Made by a program: the position numbers and the translations under genes
Notes under the pieces: model-generated
What the model was told of the DNA's origin: nothing
Database searches by the model: none
What the model saw: only the letters and a program-made list of their open reading frames with translations
Source of the DNA: Flavobacterium resistens
Lineage (GTDB): Bacteria; Bacteroidota; Bacteroidia; Flavobacteriales; Flavobacteriaceae
NCBI RefSeq assembly: GCF_900182645.1
Contig: NZ_FXTA01000005.1
Coordinates: 124,001 to 188,000, forward strand
Length of the DNA: 64,000 nt
Reading direction: 5' to 3'
Shown: in pieces, positions 18,230-26,900 of the stretch
Numbering within the stretch: the stretch's first letter is position 1
Layout of the letters: each line of letters begins with the position of its first letter

Positions 18230-19063
18230 ATGCCTAAATTAAATCAGTTTGAAACTTTAGTGATTCATGAGTTTGAAGATGAGAAATTTCATCTTCCACC
18301 GCATACACATACTTATTACGAAATTATCTATATTAAAAAAGGAAGCGGTATTCATCATTTGAATAAAAACCTTCTTCCTTATAAAGCGGGTGATTTGTTT
18401 GTGATTTCTCCCGAAGATGAACATTATTTCGACATCAGGAAAAAGACGCGTTTTGTTTACATTAAGTTCACCGATAATTATTTCAATTCGAAACAAAATT
18501 TAACTTGCGACGAATTTCTGGTAAACACTCCCGAAAGTTTCATGCGCGATAAAATTCTGAAAGAAACTGTCCTGAAATTTGACGAACCATGCAAAACTAT
18601 CTTAGAAAATACAGTCGCCAATATTATAGCTTACGATCAATATATTGATGTCACTTCTTCGCCAATCGTATTTTATCAGATTCTCTCCATTTTTGGACTG
18701 ATTAAAGAAACCATACGCGGAATGAATCTTCAGTTGAAATCGACACATATTGATAATGAACAAATTGCAAATTACATCCATCAGAATATTTATCAACCAA
18801 AACAGGTTCAGATTAAAATAATTGCAGAGCATTTCAATATTGCGCCAACTTATTTCAGTGCCTACTTTAAGAGGACTTTCTCGATAAGTTATCGCGATTA
18901 CATCAATAATCTCCGAACTACTTTGATTGAAAAACGAATTCACAACAATCAGTTGCCTATCAAACAAATTGCATATGAATTTGGTTTTACCGATGAAAGT
19001 CATTTGTCTAATTATTTTAAGAAAAGAAAAAACATGAAGCCAACAGATTTCAAGAAGCTTTAG
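18230..19063 (+). CDS. AraC-family transcriptional regulator with cupin sensor
   Basis: The protein has 277 residues. The N-terminal cupin domain shows HLPPHTHTYYEIIYIKKGSG, then YKAGDLFVISPEDEHYF, the usual sugar- or effector-binding fold. The C-terminal 100 residues contain the two HTH motifs: VQIKIIAEHFNIAPTYFSAY and LPIKQIAYEFGFTDESHLSN, then FKKRKNMKPTDFKK. It is divergent from the MFS exporter and is the likely regulator of it. The start ATG follows a short leader and gives the normal family length. Confidence 0.9.
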   Translation: MPKLNQFETLVIHEFEDEKFHLPPHTHTYYEIIYIKKGSGIHHLNKNLLPYKAGDLFVISPEDEHYFDIRKKTRFVYIKFTDNYFNSKQNLTCDEFLVNTPESFMRDKILKETVLKFDEPCKTILENTVANIIAYDQYIDVTSSPIVFYQILSIFGLIKETIRGMNLQLKSTHIDNEQIANYIHQNIYQPKQVQIKIIAEHFNIAPTYFSAYFKRTFSISYRDYINNLRTTLIEKRIHNNQLPIKQIAYEFGFTDESHLSNYFKKRKNMKPTDFKKL

Positions 19064-19085
19064 TTATTGAAATCTTAAAACACAT

Positions 19086-19113
19086 TTGAGCTAAAGATTT
19101 TTATCTAAATTTG
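19086..19113 (+). promoter_or_regulatory. Bacteroidota-type promoter of the copper-island start
   Basis: TTG at 19086-19088, a 17-base spacer and TAAATTTG at 19106-19113 match the TTG/TANNTTTG consensus. It lies 19 bases upstream of the TTG start codon of the Cys-rich gene. Confidence 0.7.
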
Positions 19114-19132
19114 TATCACCAATATATTTCCT

Positions 19133-19510
19133 TTGACAAAAAAAGCGCACATATTATTTCTCGTTTTAACTTTTGGCTTCTTTATGATGTCGAATGCGAG
19201 TTATGCTTGTGGAAAATCGGCTGAGAAAAATTCATGCGAAAAGAAAATGAATCCAACTAAAGATTCTTGTCAAAAAGAGTGTTGCAAAGAAGCTCATAAT
19301 TCAAAAAAAGACAAGGACGGATGCAGTGGAAAATGCAATCATTCTGGATGCACTACTTCAGGCTTACAGTTTAGTTTAATAACTGAAAATCAATTCGACA
19401 TCAACAGCGAATTATTTCATTTTTCTTTTAAAAGACCAATCATGTACTATAAAAACAGTAGTATTTCGGATGGTTTTACTTCAATTTGGGCCCCGCCAAA
19501 AATAAAATAA
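19133..19510 (+). CDS. Secreted Cys-rich small protein (metal-related, hypothetical)
   Basis: This 125-residue protein begins at a TTG codon. No ATG in this frame precedes the signal peptide, and a promoter ends 19 bases upstream. The signal peptide ends near NASYA at residue 25. The mature part holds about ten Cys residues, many paired (KECCKEAH, GCSGKCNHSGC), interspersed with Lys and His, which would suit binding of soft metals. The last 45 residues lack Cys. No family recognised. It opens the copper cluster, upstream of the DUF3347 gene, so a periplasmic copper-binding or copper-sensing role is inferred. Confidence 0.65.
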   Translation: MTKKAHILFLVLTFGFFMMSNASYACGKSAEKNSCEKKMNPTKDSCQKECCKEAHNSKKDKDGCSGKCNHSGCTTSGLQFSLITENQFDINSELFHFSFKRPIMYYKNSSISDGFTSIWAPPKIK

Positions 19511-19619
19511 TTGTATTTGTAACAGCCATAATTGGCTCTAAACCAAACACAATTTGGATTAATCATTTCAAAAATAAAAACTAATTAAGGAAATCGAATT
19601 CCTTCTAAATCTATATAAA

Positions 19620-20150
19620 ATGAAAAAGTCAATATCAATTATAACAGCAATAATCGCATTTGTTTTCACTTCAAATACTATTCAGGCGAATGCAATAAAA
19701 TCAGAATCAAGAACAACAGAAATTATTGAAGCTAGTCAGTTACAATCTGTTTATGATGCTTATTTCAATGTAAAAGATGCGCTTATTAAAAGTGACAGCA
19801 AATTAACTTCAGCAAAAGCCACAGCTTTATTGACTGCAATTACAGCTGTAAAAATGGACAAACTGAAAAGCAACGAACATACAGTTTGGATGAAAGTGGT
19901 AAAGAAATTAACTGCTGACGCGAAAAACATTTCTGCAACAACAGACCTTAAAAAACAACGTGAGACTTTTAAATCTTTATCTAAAAGTACTTACGATTTA
20001 ATAAAAGTTTCAAGTCCAGACCAGCCAATCTACAAACAATATTGCCCAATGGCAGATGCTGATTGGTTAAGCAAAGAAAAAGCAGTTAAGAATCCGTATT
20101 ACGGTTCATCAATGCTAACTTGCGGAAACGTGGTAGAAACGATCAAATAA
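19620..20150 (+). CDS. DUF3347 domain periplasmic protein
   Basis: This 176-residue protein has an N-terminal signal peptide (cleavage near IQANA). The DUF3347 family is recognised by a helical region (LQSVYDAYFNVKDALIKSD) and the C-terminal signature YCPMADADWLSKEKAVKNPYY followed by GSSMLTCG. The conserved Cys-Pro-Met, Met and Cys residues of this end could bind copper. The domain is often found with, or fused to, copper/silver efflux adaptors in Bacteroidota. Here it stands alone, directly ahead of the metal-sensing regulator (2-base gap), consistent with a copper-handling role in the periplasm. Confidence 0.85.
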   Translation: MKKSISIITAIIAFVFTSNTIQANAIKSESRTTEIIEASQLQSVYDAYFNVKDALIKSDSKLTSAKATALLTAITAVKMDKLKSNEHTVWMKVVKKLTADAKNISATTDLKKQRETFKSLSKSTYDLIKVSSPDQPIYKQYCPMADADWLSKEKAVKNPYYGSSMLTCGNVVETIK

Positions 20151-20152
20151 AT

Positions 20153-20713
20153 ATGAAGCTCTACATCAAAAACATGGTGTGTGCCCGATGTAAAATGGTT
20201 GTGGAGTCTGAGTTTGAAAAACTCGGACTTCCTACTATTTCTGTAGAACTTGGTGAAGTTGAACTTGAACGAGAAATCAGCGATTTTCAAAAAGAAGTTT
20301 TGCTTAAAAACCTGCAATCGTTAGGTTTTGATTTATTGGATGACAAAAAAACCAAAACAATAGAGAAGATAAAAAATCTAATTGTCGATTTGGTTCATCA
20401 TAAAAACAATGATTTAAAGATCAATTTATCAGAATATCTGGCAGAAAACTTAAATCAAGATTATAATTCACTAAGCAATTTATTTTCTGAAATTGAAAAT
20501 ACCACAATCGAAAAGTATTTCATTAGCCAGAAAATCGAAAAAGTCAAAGAATTATTGATTTACAATGAGCTTTCTCTTAGCGAAATCGCCGATATTTTAA
20601 ATTATAGCAATGTAGCTCACTTGAGCAATCAATTCAAGAAAATTACTGGCTTTACTCCTACTTCGTTTAAGCAATCAAAAGATAAAATGCGTATTCAGAT
20701 AGAGAATTTGTAA
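20153..20713 (+). CDS. Metal-sensing regulator: HMA-like domain fused to AraC-type HTH
   Basis: Starting at the ATG 2 bases after the DUF3347 stop, this 186-residue protein begins MKLYIKNMVCARCKMVV. The MxCxxC motif (Cys10, Cys13) and the following strand-helix pattern to about residue 65 match the heavy-metal-associated ferredoxin-like fold. The last 60 residues match the second half of an AraC DNA-binding domain: ELSLSEIADILNYSNVAHLS, then FKKITGFTPTSFKQ. Only about 120 residues follow the metal domain, shorter than usual AraC proteins. It probably binds Cu(I) or a similar ion and controls the downstream copA and oxidase genes. A longer upstream frame from 20120 overlaps the previous gene and is rejected. 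Confidence 0.85.
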   Translation: MKLYIKNMVCARCKMVVESEFEKLGLPTISVELGEVELEREISDFQKEVLLKNLQSLGFDLLDDKKTKTIEKIKNLIVDLVHHKNNDLKINLSEYLAENLNQDYNSLSNLFSEIENTTIEKYFISQKIEKVKELLIYNELSLSEIADILNYSNVAHLSNQFKKITGFTPTSFKQSKDKMRIQIENL

Positions 20714-20720
20714 TTTTTTT

Positions 20721-20841
20721 AACCGCAAAGAACGCAAAGATTTACGCAAGGTTCGCAAAGTTATTTTTAAGATAAAGCTTTGCGAACTTTGCGTTTTTTA
20801 TAAAACCCAGCATATCAAAAATCCTTGCGCCCTTTGCGGTT
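20721..20841. repeat. Intergenic palindromic repeat, AACCGCAAAG family (copy 1)
   Basis: The element opens with AACCGCAAAG and closes with CTTTGCGGTT, and several internal CGCAAAG/CTTTGCG units pair as nested stems. It lies between the regulator and copA. A shorter relative is at 51500-51578. Confidence 0.8.
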
Positions 20842-20942
20842 AAATAAAATTTAGTAAATCTTACAAATCATTCCCAAAATTCTACAAACCGAACTCAGAG
20901 ATACTTCGGAAATTTGCATTGTAATACTTAAAAACCAATACA

Positions 20943-23477
20943 ATGACTCATCAATATATAATTTCAGGAATGTCTTGCAACGGATGCCGAACCAAAGTCG
21001 AAAAAACTTTAAATGAAGTTGAAGGCGTTCAGGCAGAAGTGACTTTGAATCCGCCAACGGCTACGATAACAATGGACAAACATGTTCCGACAGAAAAATT
21101 TCAAGAAGTTTTATCTGCAGCGGGAAATTATACTATTGAAATGGATTCTCCGAAAAATCATTCTGAAACAGTTGAAAAATCTTGCCGTTCCGGTCACAAA
21201 AAAGAGCATCATAATCATAATAAAATAGAAACTAAAAAAGTGCACCAGCACAGTGCAAATGGTGTTTATTATTGCCCAATGCATTGCGAAGGTGACAAAA
21301 CATACAACAAACCCGGAGACTGCCCAGTCTGCGGAATGGACTTAGTGCCACAAGTTGCCATAACTGCAACACAATTTACTTGTCCGATGCATCCTGAAAT
21401 CGTTTCAAATGAACCGGGCGACTGTCCGATTTGCGGAATGGATTTAGTTCCGATGCAAGCTTCAGAAAGCGAAGAAAACAAAACCTATTCTGATTTATTG
21501 AAGAAAATGAAAATCGCGATTTTGTTTACGCTTCCTATTTTCATTATTTCAATGTCAGAAATGATTCCTAATAATCCACTTTACAATATAATGTCTATTC
21601 AAAAATGGAATTGGGTTCAGTTTTTATTTTCAATTCCAGTTTTGTTTTATGCAGGATGGATGTTTTTTGTTCGTGCTTACAAATCAATTGTGACTTGGAA
21701 TTTAAACATGTTTACTTTAATTGGAATCGGGACAAGTGTTGCTTTCCTTTTTAGTATTGTCGGAATGTTTTTTCCTGATATTTTCCCTGCCGAATTCAAA
21801 TCGCATCACGGAACTATTCATTTGTATTTTGAAGCTGTAACAGTAATTATCACTTTAGTTTTATTAGGGCAATTAATGGAAGCCAAAGCTCACGGACAAA
21901 CTAATGGGGCAATAAAAGAATTATTGAAATTAGCACCAACCGAAGCGACTTTGGTTGAAAATGGAAATGACAAAGTAATCTCGATTCACAATATCAAAAA
22001 AGGAAATTTACTTCGCGTTAAACCTGGAGAAAAAATTCCAGTTGACGGAAAAATAACTTCTGGAGAAAGCAATATCGACGAATCGATGATTACGGGAGAA
22101 CCAATTCCGGTTGACAAAAAAACAGGCGATATCGTGATTTCTGGAACTATAAACGGAACAAAATCTTTCGTAATGATTGCTGAAAAAGTTGGTTCAGAAA
22201 CGATGCTTTCACAAATTATCCAAATGGTGAATGACGCCAGCAGATCTCGCGCTCCAATTCAGAAATTAGCCGATCGCGTTTCTAAATACTTTGTTCCGAC
22301 TGTTGTAATTATTTCGGTTTTAACATTCTTTCTTTGGGCAAAATTTGGTCCAGAACCTGCTTACGTTTACGGATTAATTAATGCAATTGCTGTTTTAATT
22401 ATCGCCTGTCCTTGTGCGCTTGGATTGGCAACTCCGATGTCTGTTATGGTTGGAGTTGGGAAAGGAGCACAAAATGGAATTTTAATCAAAAATGCTGAAG
22501 CGCTGGAAAATATGAATAAAATTGATGTTTTAATAACCGATAAAACCGGAACAATTACCGAAGGAAAACCATCAGTCGAAAAAATATATGCCGTAGATAA
22601 TGACGAAGATTTTCTGCTTAAAAACATTGCTTCGTTAAATCAGCACAGCGAACATCCTTTGGCGCAGGCCGTAGTTAATTTCGCGAAAGCTAAAAATAGT
22701 TCATTCAAAGAAGTTCAAGGTTTTGAAACTATTGCAGGAAAAGGTGTTTTAGGAACTATCGAAGGCAAAAAAGTAGCATTAGGAAATAAAAAATTAATGG
22801 AAGAAATCGGTGCTTCTATTTCTGAAAACTTAGAAAAACAAGTAACTACTGAACAAAATCTTGGAAAAACTATTTCGTATATTTCTATTGAAAAAGAAGT
22901 TTTAGGTTTCGTAGCCATTACAGATGCCATCAAAGAAAACAGCGCAAAAGCCATTAAAGAATTAATCGCTCAAGGCGTTGAAGTTATCATGATGACGGGC
23001 GATAATCATAATACGGCAAAAGCCGTTGCCGAACATTTGCATTTAACTTCTTTTAAAGCCGATTGTCTCCCAGAAGATAAATTAAAAGAAATTGAACGTC
23101 TTCAAGCACAAGGAAAAGTAGTAGCAATGGCGGGAGATGGAATTAACGATGCGCCTGCTTTGGCTCAATCTAATATTGGAATCGCAATGGGAACAGGAAC
23201 AGATGTTGCAATCGAAAGCGCTAAAATTACTTTAGTAAAAGGCGATTTAAACGGAATCGTAAAAGCCAAAAACCTCAGCCATGCTGTAATGTCAAATATT
23301 AAACAGAATTTATTTTTTGCTTTTATCTACAATACATTGGGCGTGCCAATTGCAGCAGGGATTTTATATCCGTTTTTAGGAATATTGCTTTCGCCGATGT
23401 TGGCTGCGGTGGCAATGAGTTTGAGTTCTGTATCCGTAATCGTAAATGCTTTGCGATTGAGAAATTTAAAATTATAA
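20943..23477 (+). CDS. copA: Copper-translocating P1B-type ATPase
   Basis: This 844-residue inner-membrane pump exports Cu(I), or possibly Ag(I). An N-terminal HMA domain carries GMSCNGC (residues 9-15). A His-rich linker is followed by two heavy-metal-binding repeats with YYCPMH and CGMDLVP (about 108-136) and FTCPMH and CGMDLVP (about 145-170). The transmembrane core has the CPC metal site at 489-491. The phosphorylation motif DKTGT starts at Asp533, the HP dipeptide is at 571-572, MTGDN is at 684-688 and GDGINDAPA is at 731-739. All catalytic motifs are intact. The oxidase gene follows after 2 bases. Two Cys/Met repeat domains are typical of the CopB/SilP-type Bacteroidota enzymes. Confidence 0.95.
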   Translation: MTHQYIISGMSCNGCRTKVEKTLNEVEGVQAEVTLNPPTATITMDKHVPTEKFQEVLSAAGNYTIEMDSPKNHSETVEKSCRSGHKKEHHNHNKIETKKVHQHSANGVYYCPMHCEGDKTYNKPGDCPVCGMDLVPQVAITATQFTCPMHPEIVSNEPGDCPICGMDLVPMQASESEENKTYSDLLKKMKIAILFTLPIFIISMSEMIPNNPLYNIMSIQKWNWVQFLFSIPVLFYAGWMFFVRAYKSIVTWNLNMFTLIGIGTSVAFLFSIVGMFFPDIFPAEFKSHHGTIHLYFEAVTVIITLVLLGQLMEAKAHGQTNGAIKELLKLAPTEATLVENGNDKVISIHNIKKGNLLRVKPGEKIPVDGKITSGESNIDESMITGEPIPVDKKTGDIVISGTINGTKSFVMIAEKVGSETMLSQIIQMVNDASRSRAPIQKLADRVSKYFVPTVVIISVLTFFLWAKFGPEPAYVYGLINAIAVLIIACPCALGLATPMSVMVGVGKGAQNGILIKNAEALENMNKIDVLITDKTGTITEGKPSVEKIYAVDNDEDFLLKNIASLNQHSEHPLAQAVVNFAKAKNSSFKEVQGFETIAGKGVLGTIEGKKVALGNKKLMEEIGASISENLEKQVTTEQNLGKTISYISIEKEVLGFVAITDAIKENSAKAIKELIAQGVEVIMMTGDNHNTAKAVAEHLHLTSFKADCLPEDKLKEIERLQAQGKVVAMAGDGINDAPALAQSNIGIAMGTGTDVAIESAKITLVKGDLNGIVKAKNLSHAVMSNIKQNLFFAFIYNTLGVPIAAGILYPFLGILLSPMLAAVAMSLSSVSVIVNALRLRNLKL

Positions 23478-23479
23478 TC

Positions 23480-25720
23480 ATGAAATTCAAATATATCCTT
23501 ATACTTTTCTTAATTGCTTTTCAATTAAAGGCCCAAAAAGTAGTACGTTACGATTTACATGTTCGTGATACGGTTGTGAATTTTTCGGGTAAAGAAAAAC
23601 GTGCGATTGCTGTAAACGGGCAAATTCCAATGCCGACTCTGACTTTTACCGAAGGTGATATTGCCGAAATTTATGTTCATAACGAATTAAAAAAAGAAAC
23701 CACTTCAATGCACTGGCATGGATTGTTTCTGCCAAATAAAGAAGACGGAGTTCCATATCTGACGCAAATGCCTATTGAGCCTGGAACAACTCATAAATAT
23801 ACCTTTCCAATCATTCAAAACGGAACCTATTGGTATCACAGTCATTCTGGTCTTCAGGAACAAATTGGTTTATATGGACTTTTTATCATCAATAAGAAAA
23901 AAGATGATTCAACGATTAGAAAAGGAATTGACGATTTGCCAACGATTCCAGTAATTTTAAGTGAATGGTCAGATTTAAAACCAGAGAATATTCAGCGAAT
24001 GCTTCATAATGCCAATGATTGGTTTGCCATCAAAAAAGGAACAACACAAAGTTATGCCGAAGCTATAAAACAAGGACATTTTTCGACCAAAGTGACCAAT
24101 GAATGGAAACGTATGAACGCGATGGATGTCAGCGATGTTTACTACGAAAAGTTTCTAATTAATGGAAAAAATGAACAACAGTTTTCAGATCTGAAGCCAG
24201 GTTCGAAAGTCCGTTTGCGAATTGCCAACGGAGGCGCTTCTAGTTATTTCTGGCTGACTTACGGTGGCGGAAAAATCACAGTTGTAGCTAGCGACGGAAA
24301 TGATGTTGAACCCATAGAAGTCGATCGTTTGATTATCGCCGTTTCTGAAACGTATGATGTTGTAGTTACGATTCCCGAAGATCATAAATCTTTTCCATTT
24401 TTGGCTACAGCAGAAGACAGAACAGGATCTGCATCTTTGTTTTTAGGAAATGGAGAAAAACAGCCCGTTCATCATCTTTCGAAATTAAAATATTTTGAAG
24501 GAATGAAAATGATGAACGACATGATGAAAATGAATGGCGAAATGAACGATATGGGCATGAATATGTCTTTAAACAAAATGGATATGAATGCTGTTATGTA
24601 TCCAGAAATTTCAGGTGAAGATGAAAATTCAAAACCTGCGATGGATCATTCGAATCATAATATGGAAAACATGAAAATGGAAAGTGACAGCACCGAAACC
24701 TCCAAAATTGTGACTTTGAATTATGGAATGCTGAAATCTCCTTTCAAAACCAATCTTCCAAAAGATGCTCCTGTTAAAGAATTGCGTTTCACTTTATCTG
24801 GAAATATGAATCGCTATGTATGGAGTTTGGATAATAAAGTAGTTTCTGAAACGGATAAAATATTAATTAAAAAAGGAGAAAACGTTCGTATTGTTTTATA
24901 CAATGGTTCGATGATGCGCCACCCGATGCATTTGCACGGACATGATTTTAGAATTCTGAACGAACATGGAGATTATTCTCCGCTGAAAAATGTAATTGAT
25001 ATTATGCCAATGGAAACTGACACCATCGAATTTCAGGCAAATACAGACGGTGACTGGTTTTTTCACTGTCATATCTTATATCATATGATGGCGGGAATGG
25101 GAAGAATTTTCACTTATGAAAATTCTGCGCCAAATCCGTTGATACATCATCCGGAAATGGCTTTCAAGATGTTGAAAATGGATGACCGAATGTTTCATTT
25201 TATGGCTGAAAATGATTTTGCTACAAATGGAAATGACGGTGAAGCAATGTTCAGCAATACCAGATGGAGCATCGGAACGGAATGGAGATTGGGTTATAAT
25301 GACGGGCACGGTTACGAAACCGAAACGCATATTGGAAGATATATCGGAAAAAATCAATGGCTGATGCCTTTTATCGGTTTTGATTGGCGTTATAGGAAAA
25401 TGGGCATGGACGAACAGGAACAAAATCTTTTTGGACAGAAAAACACTAAAGACAATCGCTCGGTTTTCAGCATCGGAGCTGAATATACTTTGCCAATGCT
25501 TATAAAAGCGCAAGTTGAGGTTTATACGGATGGAAATGTGAGAGTTCAATTTGAACGAAAAGATATTCCGCTTTCACAACGACTTCGAATGAATTTAATG
25601 TGGAATACGGATAAAGAATATATGGCGGGATTGAAATATATTGTTGCCAGAAACTTTGGAATTACGACGCATTATGACAGTGATATGGGAATTGGGTTTG
25701 GGGTTAATTTGAATTATTAA
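23480..25720 (+). CDS. Multicopper oxidase (copper-resistance CopA type) with C-terminal beta-strand region
   Basis: A signal peptide ends QLKAQ at residue 19. Three cupredoxin domains follow, with copper ligands at HWHG (78-81), WYHSHSG (118-124), HPMHLHGH (481-488) and HCHILYHM (529-536). A Met/His-rich insert (about 342-400, repeated MNxM and NHNM units) would bind extra Cu(I), as in CueO and CopA oxidases. After the oxidase core, residues 590-746 form alternating strands ending in Tyr, like a CopB-type outer-membrane barrel segment. The enzyme would oxidise Cu(I) to Cu(II) in the periplasm. It starts 2 bases after the copA-type ATPase gene, so both form one unit. The tail function is inferred. 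Confidence 0.92.
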   Translation: MKFKYILILFLIAFQLKAQKVVRYDLHVRDTVVNFSGKEKRAIAVNGQIPMPTLTFTEGDIAEIYVHNELKKETTSMHWHGLFLPNKEDGVPYLTQMPIEPGTTHKYTFPIIQNGTYWYHSHSGLQEQIGLYGLFIINKKKDDSTIRKGIDDLPTIPVILSEWSDLKPENIQRMLHNANDWFAIKKGTTQSYAEAIKQGHFSTKVTNEWKRMNAMDVSDVYYEKFLINGKNEQQFSDLKPGSKVRLRIANGGASSYFWLTYGGGKITVVASDGNDVEPIEVDRLIIAVSETYDVVVTIPEDHKSFPFLATAEDRTGSASLFLGNGEKQPVHHLSKLKYFEGMKMMNDMMKMNGEMNDMGMNMSLNKMDMNAVMYPEISGEDENSKPAMDHSNHNMENMKMESDSTETSKIVTLNYGMLKSPFKTNLPKDAPVKELRFTLSGNMNRYVWSLDNKVVSETDKILIKKGENVRIVLYNGSMMRHPMHLHGHDFRILNEHGDYSPLKNVIDIMPMETDTIEFQANTDGDWFFHCHILYHMMAGMGRIFTYENSAPNPLIHHPEMAFKMLKMDDRMFHFMAENDFATNGNDGEAMFSNTRWSIGTEWRLGYNDGHGYETETHIGRYIGKNQWLMPFIGFDWRYRKMGMDEQEQNLFGQKNTKDNRSVFSIGAEYTLPMLIKAQVEVYTDGNVRVQFERKDIPLSQRLRMNLMWNTDKEYMAGLKYIVARNFGITTHYDSDMGIGFGVNLNY

Positions 25721-25755
25721 TATTATATTAGCATAGAAATTTATTCGATTACTAT

Positions 25756-26088
25756 ATGTTTGGTGAACCTCATTTTATTGCGCTATTACAATACAAAAGT
25801 ACCGAAGAAGGCGGCCGAAAAACTGCCGCAAGCTCTGGATACAGACCACACATAAAGTTTTCATTTGATGAATATATGACTTCTGGAATTCAGACTTTTC
25901 TTGGTACAGAAATTGTGCTTCCAGGCGAATCTATTTCTGCAATAATCCGCATTTTATCTGCTGAATATTTTGAAGGCAAACTTTATGAGAATTTAGAGTT
26001 TGATTTTCGAGAAGGCACACACATTGTCGGAACAGGAAAAATAACTAAAATTTTAGACTCAAAACTAGACCGCAATTTTCAAAAATGA
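25756..26088 (+). CDS. EF-Tu C-terminal-domain-like small protein
   Basis: This 110-residue protein resembles the isolated third beta-barrel domain of EF-Tu: an opening strand HFIALLQYKSTEEGGRKTA, then GYRPHIKFSF, LGTEIVLPGESISAIIRIL and the late EGTHIVGTGKITKIL. Bacteroidota carry such stand-alone barrels of unknown function. There is no GTPase domain and no signal peptide. It overlaps the next gene by 4 bases (ATGA), so the two are translationally linked. It may be the last cytoplasmic member of the copper transcript or independent of it. Confidence 0.75.
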   Translation: MFGEPHFIALLQYKSTEEGGRKTAASSGYRPHIKFSFDEYMTSGIQTFLGTEIVLPGESISAIIRILSAEYFEGKLYENLEFDFREGTHIVGTGKITKILDSKLDRNFQK

Positions 26089-26771
26089 AAAAAATATTTT
26101 TCTTGTGTATAATACTTTCGCAAATAAATGCCTTTGCTCAATTTGCAGTAATAAAAGATAATGATGGATATGCAAACATTAGAAATGAAGCTTCAAAAGG
26201 AAATAACATTTCAGACCGATTAAATAACGGTTTTGTGGTGTATTGTTTCGAACCAAAAAACAATTGGATCAACATTGATTATTCCAAAAACAATAAAGAC
26301 AGAAATGGTTATTTGTACAAAGATAGAGTTCAATATTTATCTGAATTTACAGTTATTCCATTAGTCCAAGAAACTAAAAATCAGGTTATTTTCAAGAAAA
26401 ATGGTCTTGATATCACTATTGAAAGCAAAATTTTTGAATCAAATTCAGCAAAATTAACTTTTCTTGAAAAAGACAAATCTATACTTAAAAAAATTAATGG
26501 AAAAGATTTTTGGGGAACTGATGGAGGGATTCCAAAAAAGACTTATAAAAGCATAACTGTAGTGATTGACAACAAGACTATTGAACTTCCTAAAAATTCT
26601 TTTGATGATTTGTTCGAACCTAGTCTTTATAACACTAAAATTAATTACGACAAAAAGAACGATATCTTATATATCACATCCAGTAATAGTGACGGAGCTG
26701 GAGGTTATGAAATTGTTTGGATTATAGAAAAAGGAAAATATAAAGAACGAAAAATTACTTTTGGTTTTTAA
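26085..26771 (+). CDS. Exported SH3-domain-like protein
   Basis: This 228-residue protein has a signal peptide (cleavage near NAFAQ). Residues 20-85 read as a bacterial SH3 domain, with AVIKDNDGYANIRNEASKGN, the typical VNVRxxxS pattern in variant form, and a closing NGYLYKDRVQYL. The rest is beta-rich with a plausible second domain around KSITVVIDNKTIELPKNSF. No catalytic motif was seen. The 4-base overlap with the EF-Tu-like gene suggests coupling. It probably sits in the periplasm. Function unknown. Confidence 0.7.
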   Translation: MKKIFFLCIILSQINAFAQFAVIKDNDGYANIRNEASKGNNISDRLNNGFVVYCFEPKNNWINIDYSKNNKDRNGYLYKDRVQYLSEFTVIPLVQETKNQVIFKKNGLDITIESKIFESNSAKLTFLEKDKSILKKINGKDFWGTDGGIPKKTYKSITVVIDNKTIELPKNSFDDLFEPSLYNTKINYDKKNDILYITSSNSDGAGGYEIVWIIEKGKYKERKITFGF

Positions 26772-26849
26772 GTTCTCTAACTTTTTAAGTCTGATTTTTT
26801 TTACAAAAACATTAACTAAATTGTAAGAATCAACCTTAAGAAATGTTCC

Positions 26850-26857
26850 TATATTTG
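26850..26857 (+). promoter_or_regulatory. -7 element upstream of the small Cys-rich gene
   Basis: TATATTTG matches TANNTTTG, 43 bases ahead of the ATG. The nearest upstream TTG (26821) is 26 bases away, longer than usual. Confidence 0.4.
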
Positions 26858-26900
26858 ATTCACCAATTACAATCCTCTAACAAAAATAAATTAAATCAAA

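Noticed and set aside
20721..20841. CRISPR array suspected from repeated CGCAAAG units
   Set aside because: Units are nested inverted repeats of irregular spacing with no unique spacers and no cas genes nearby.
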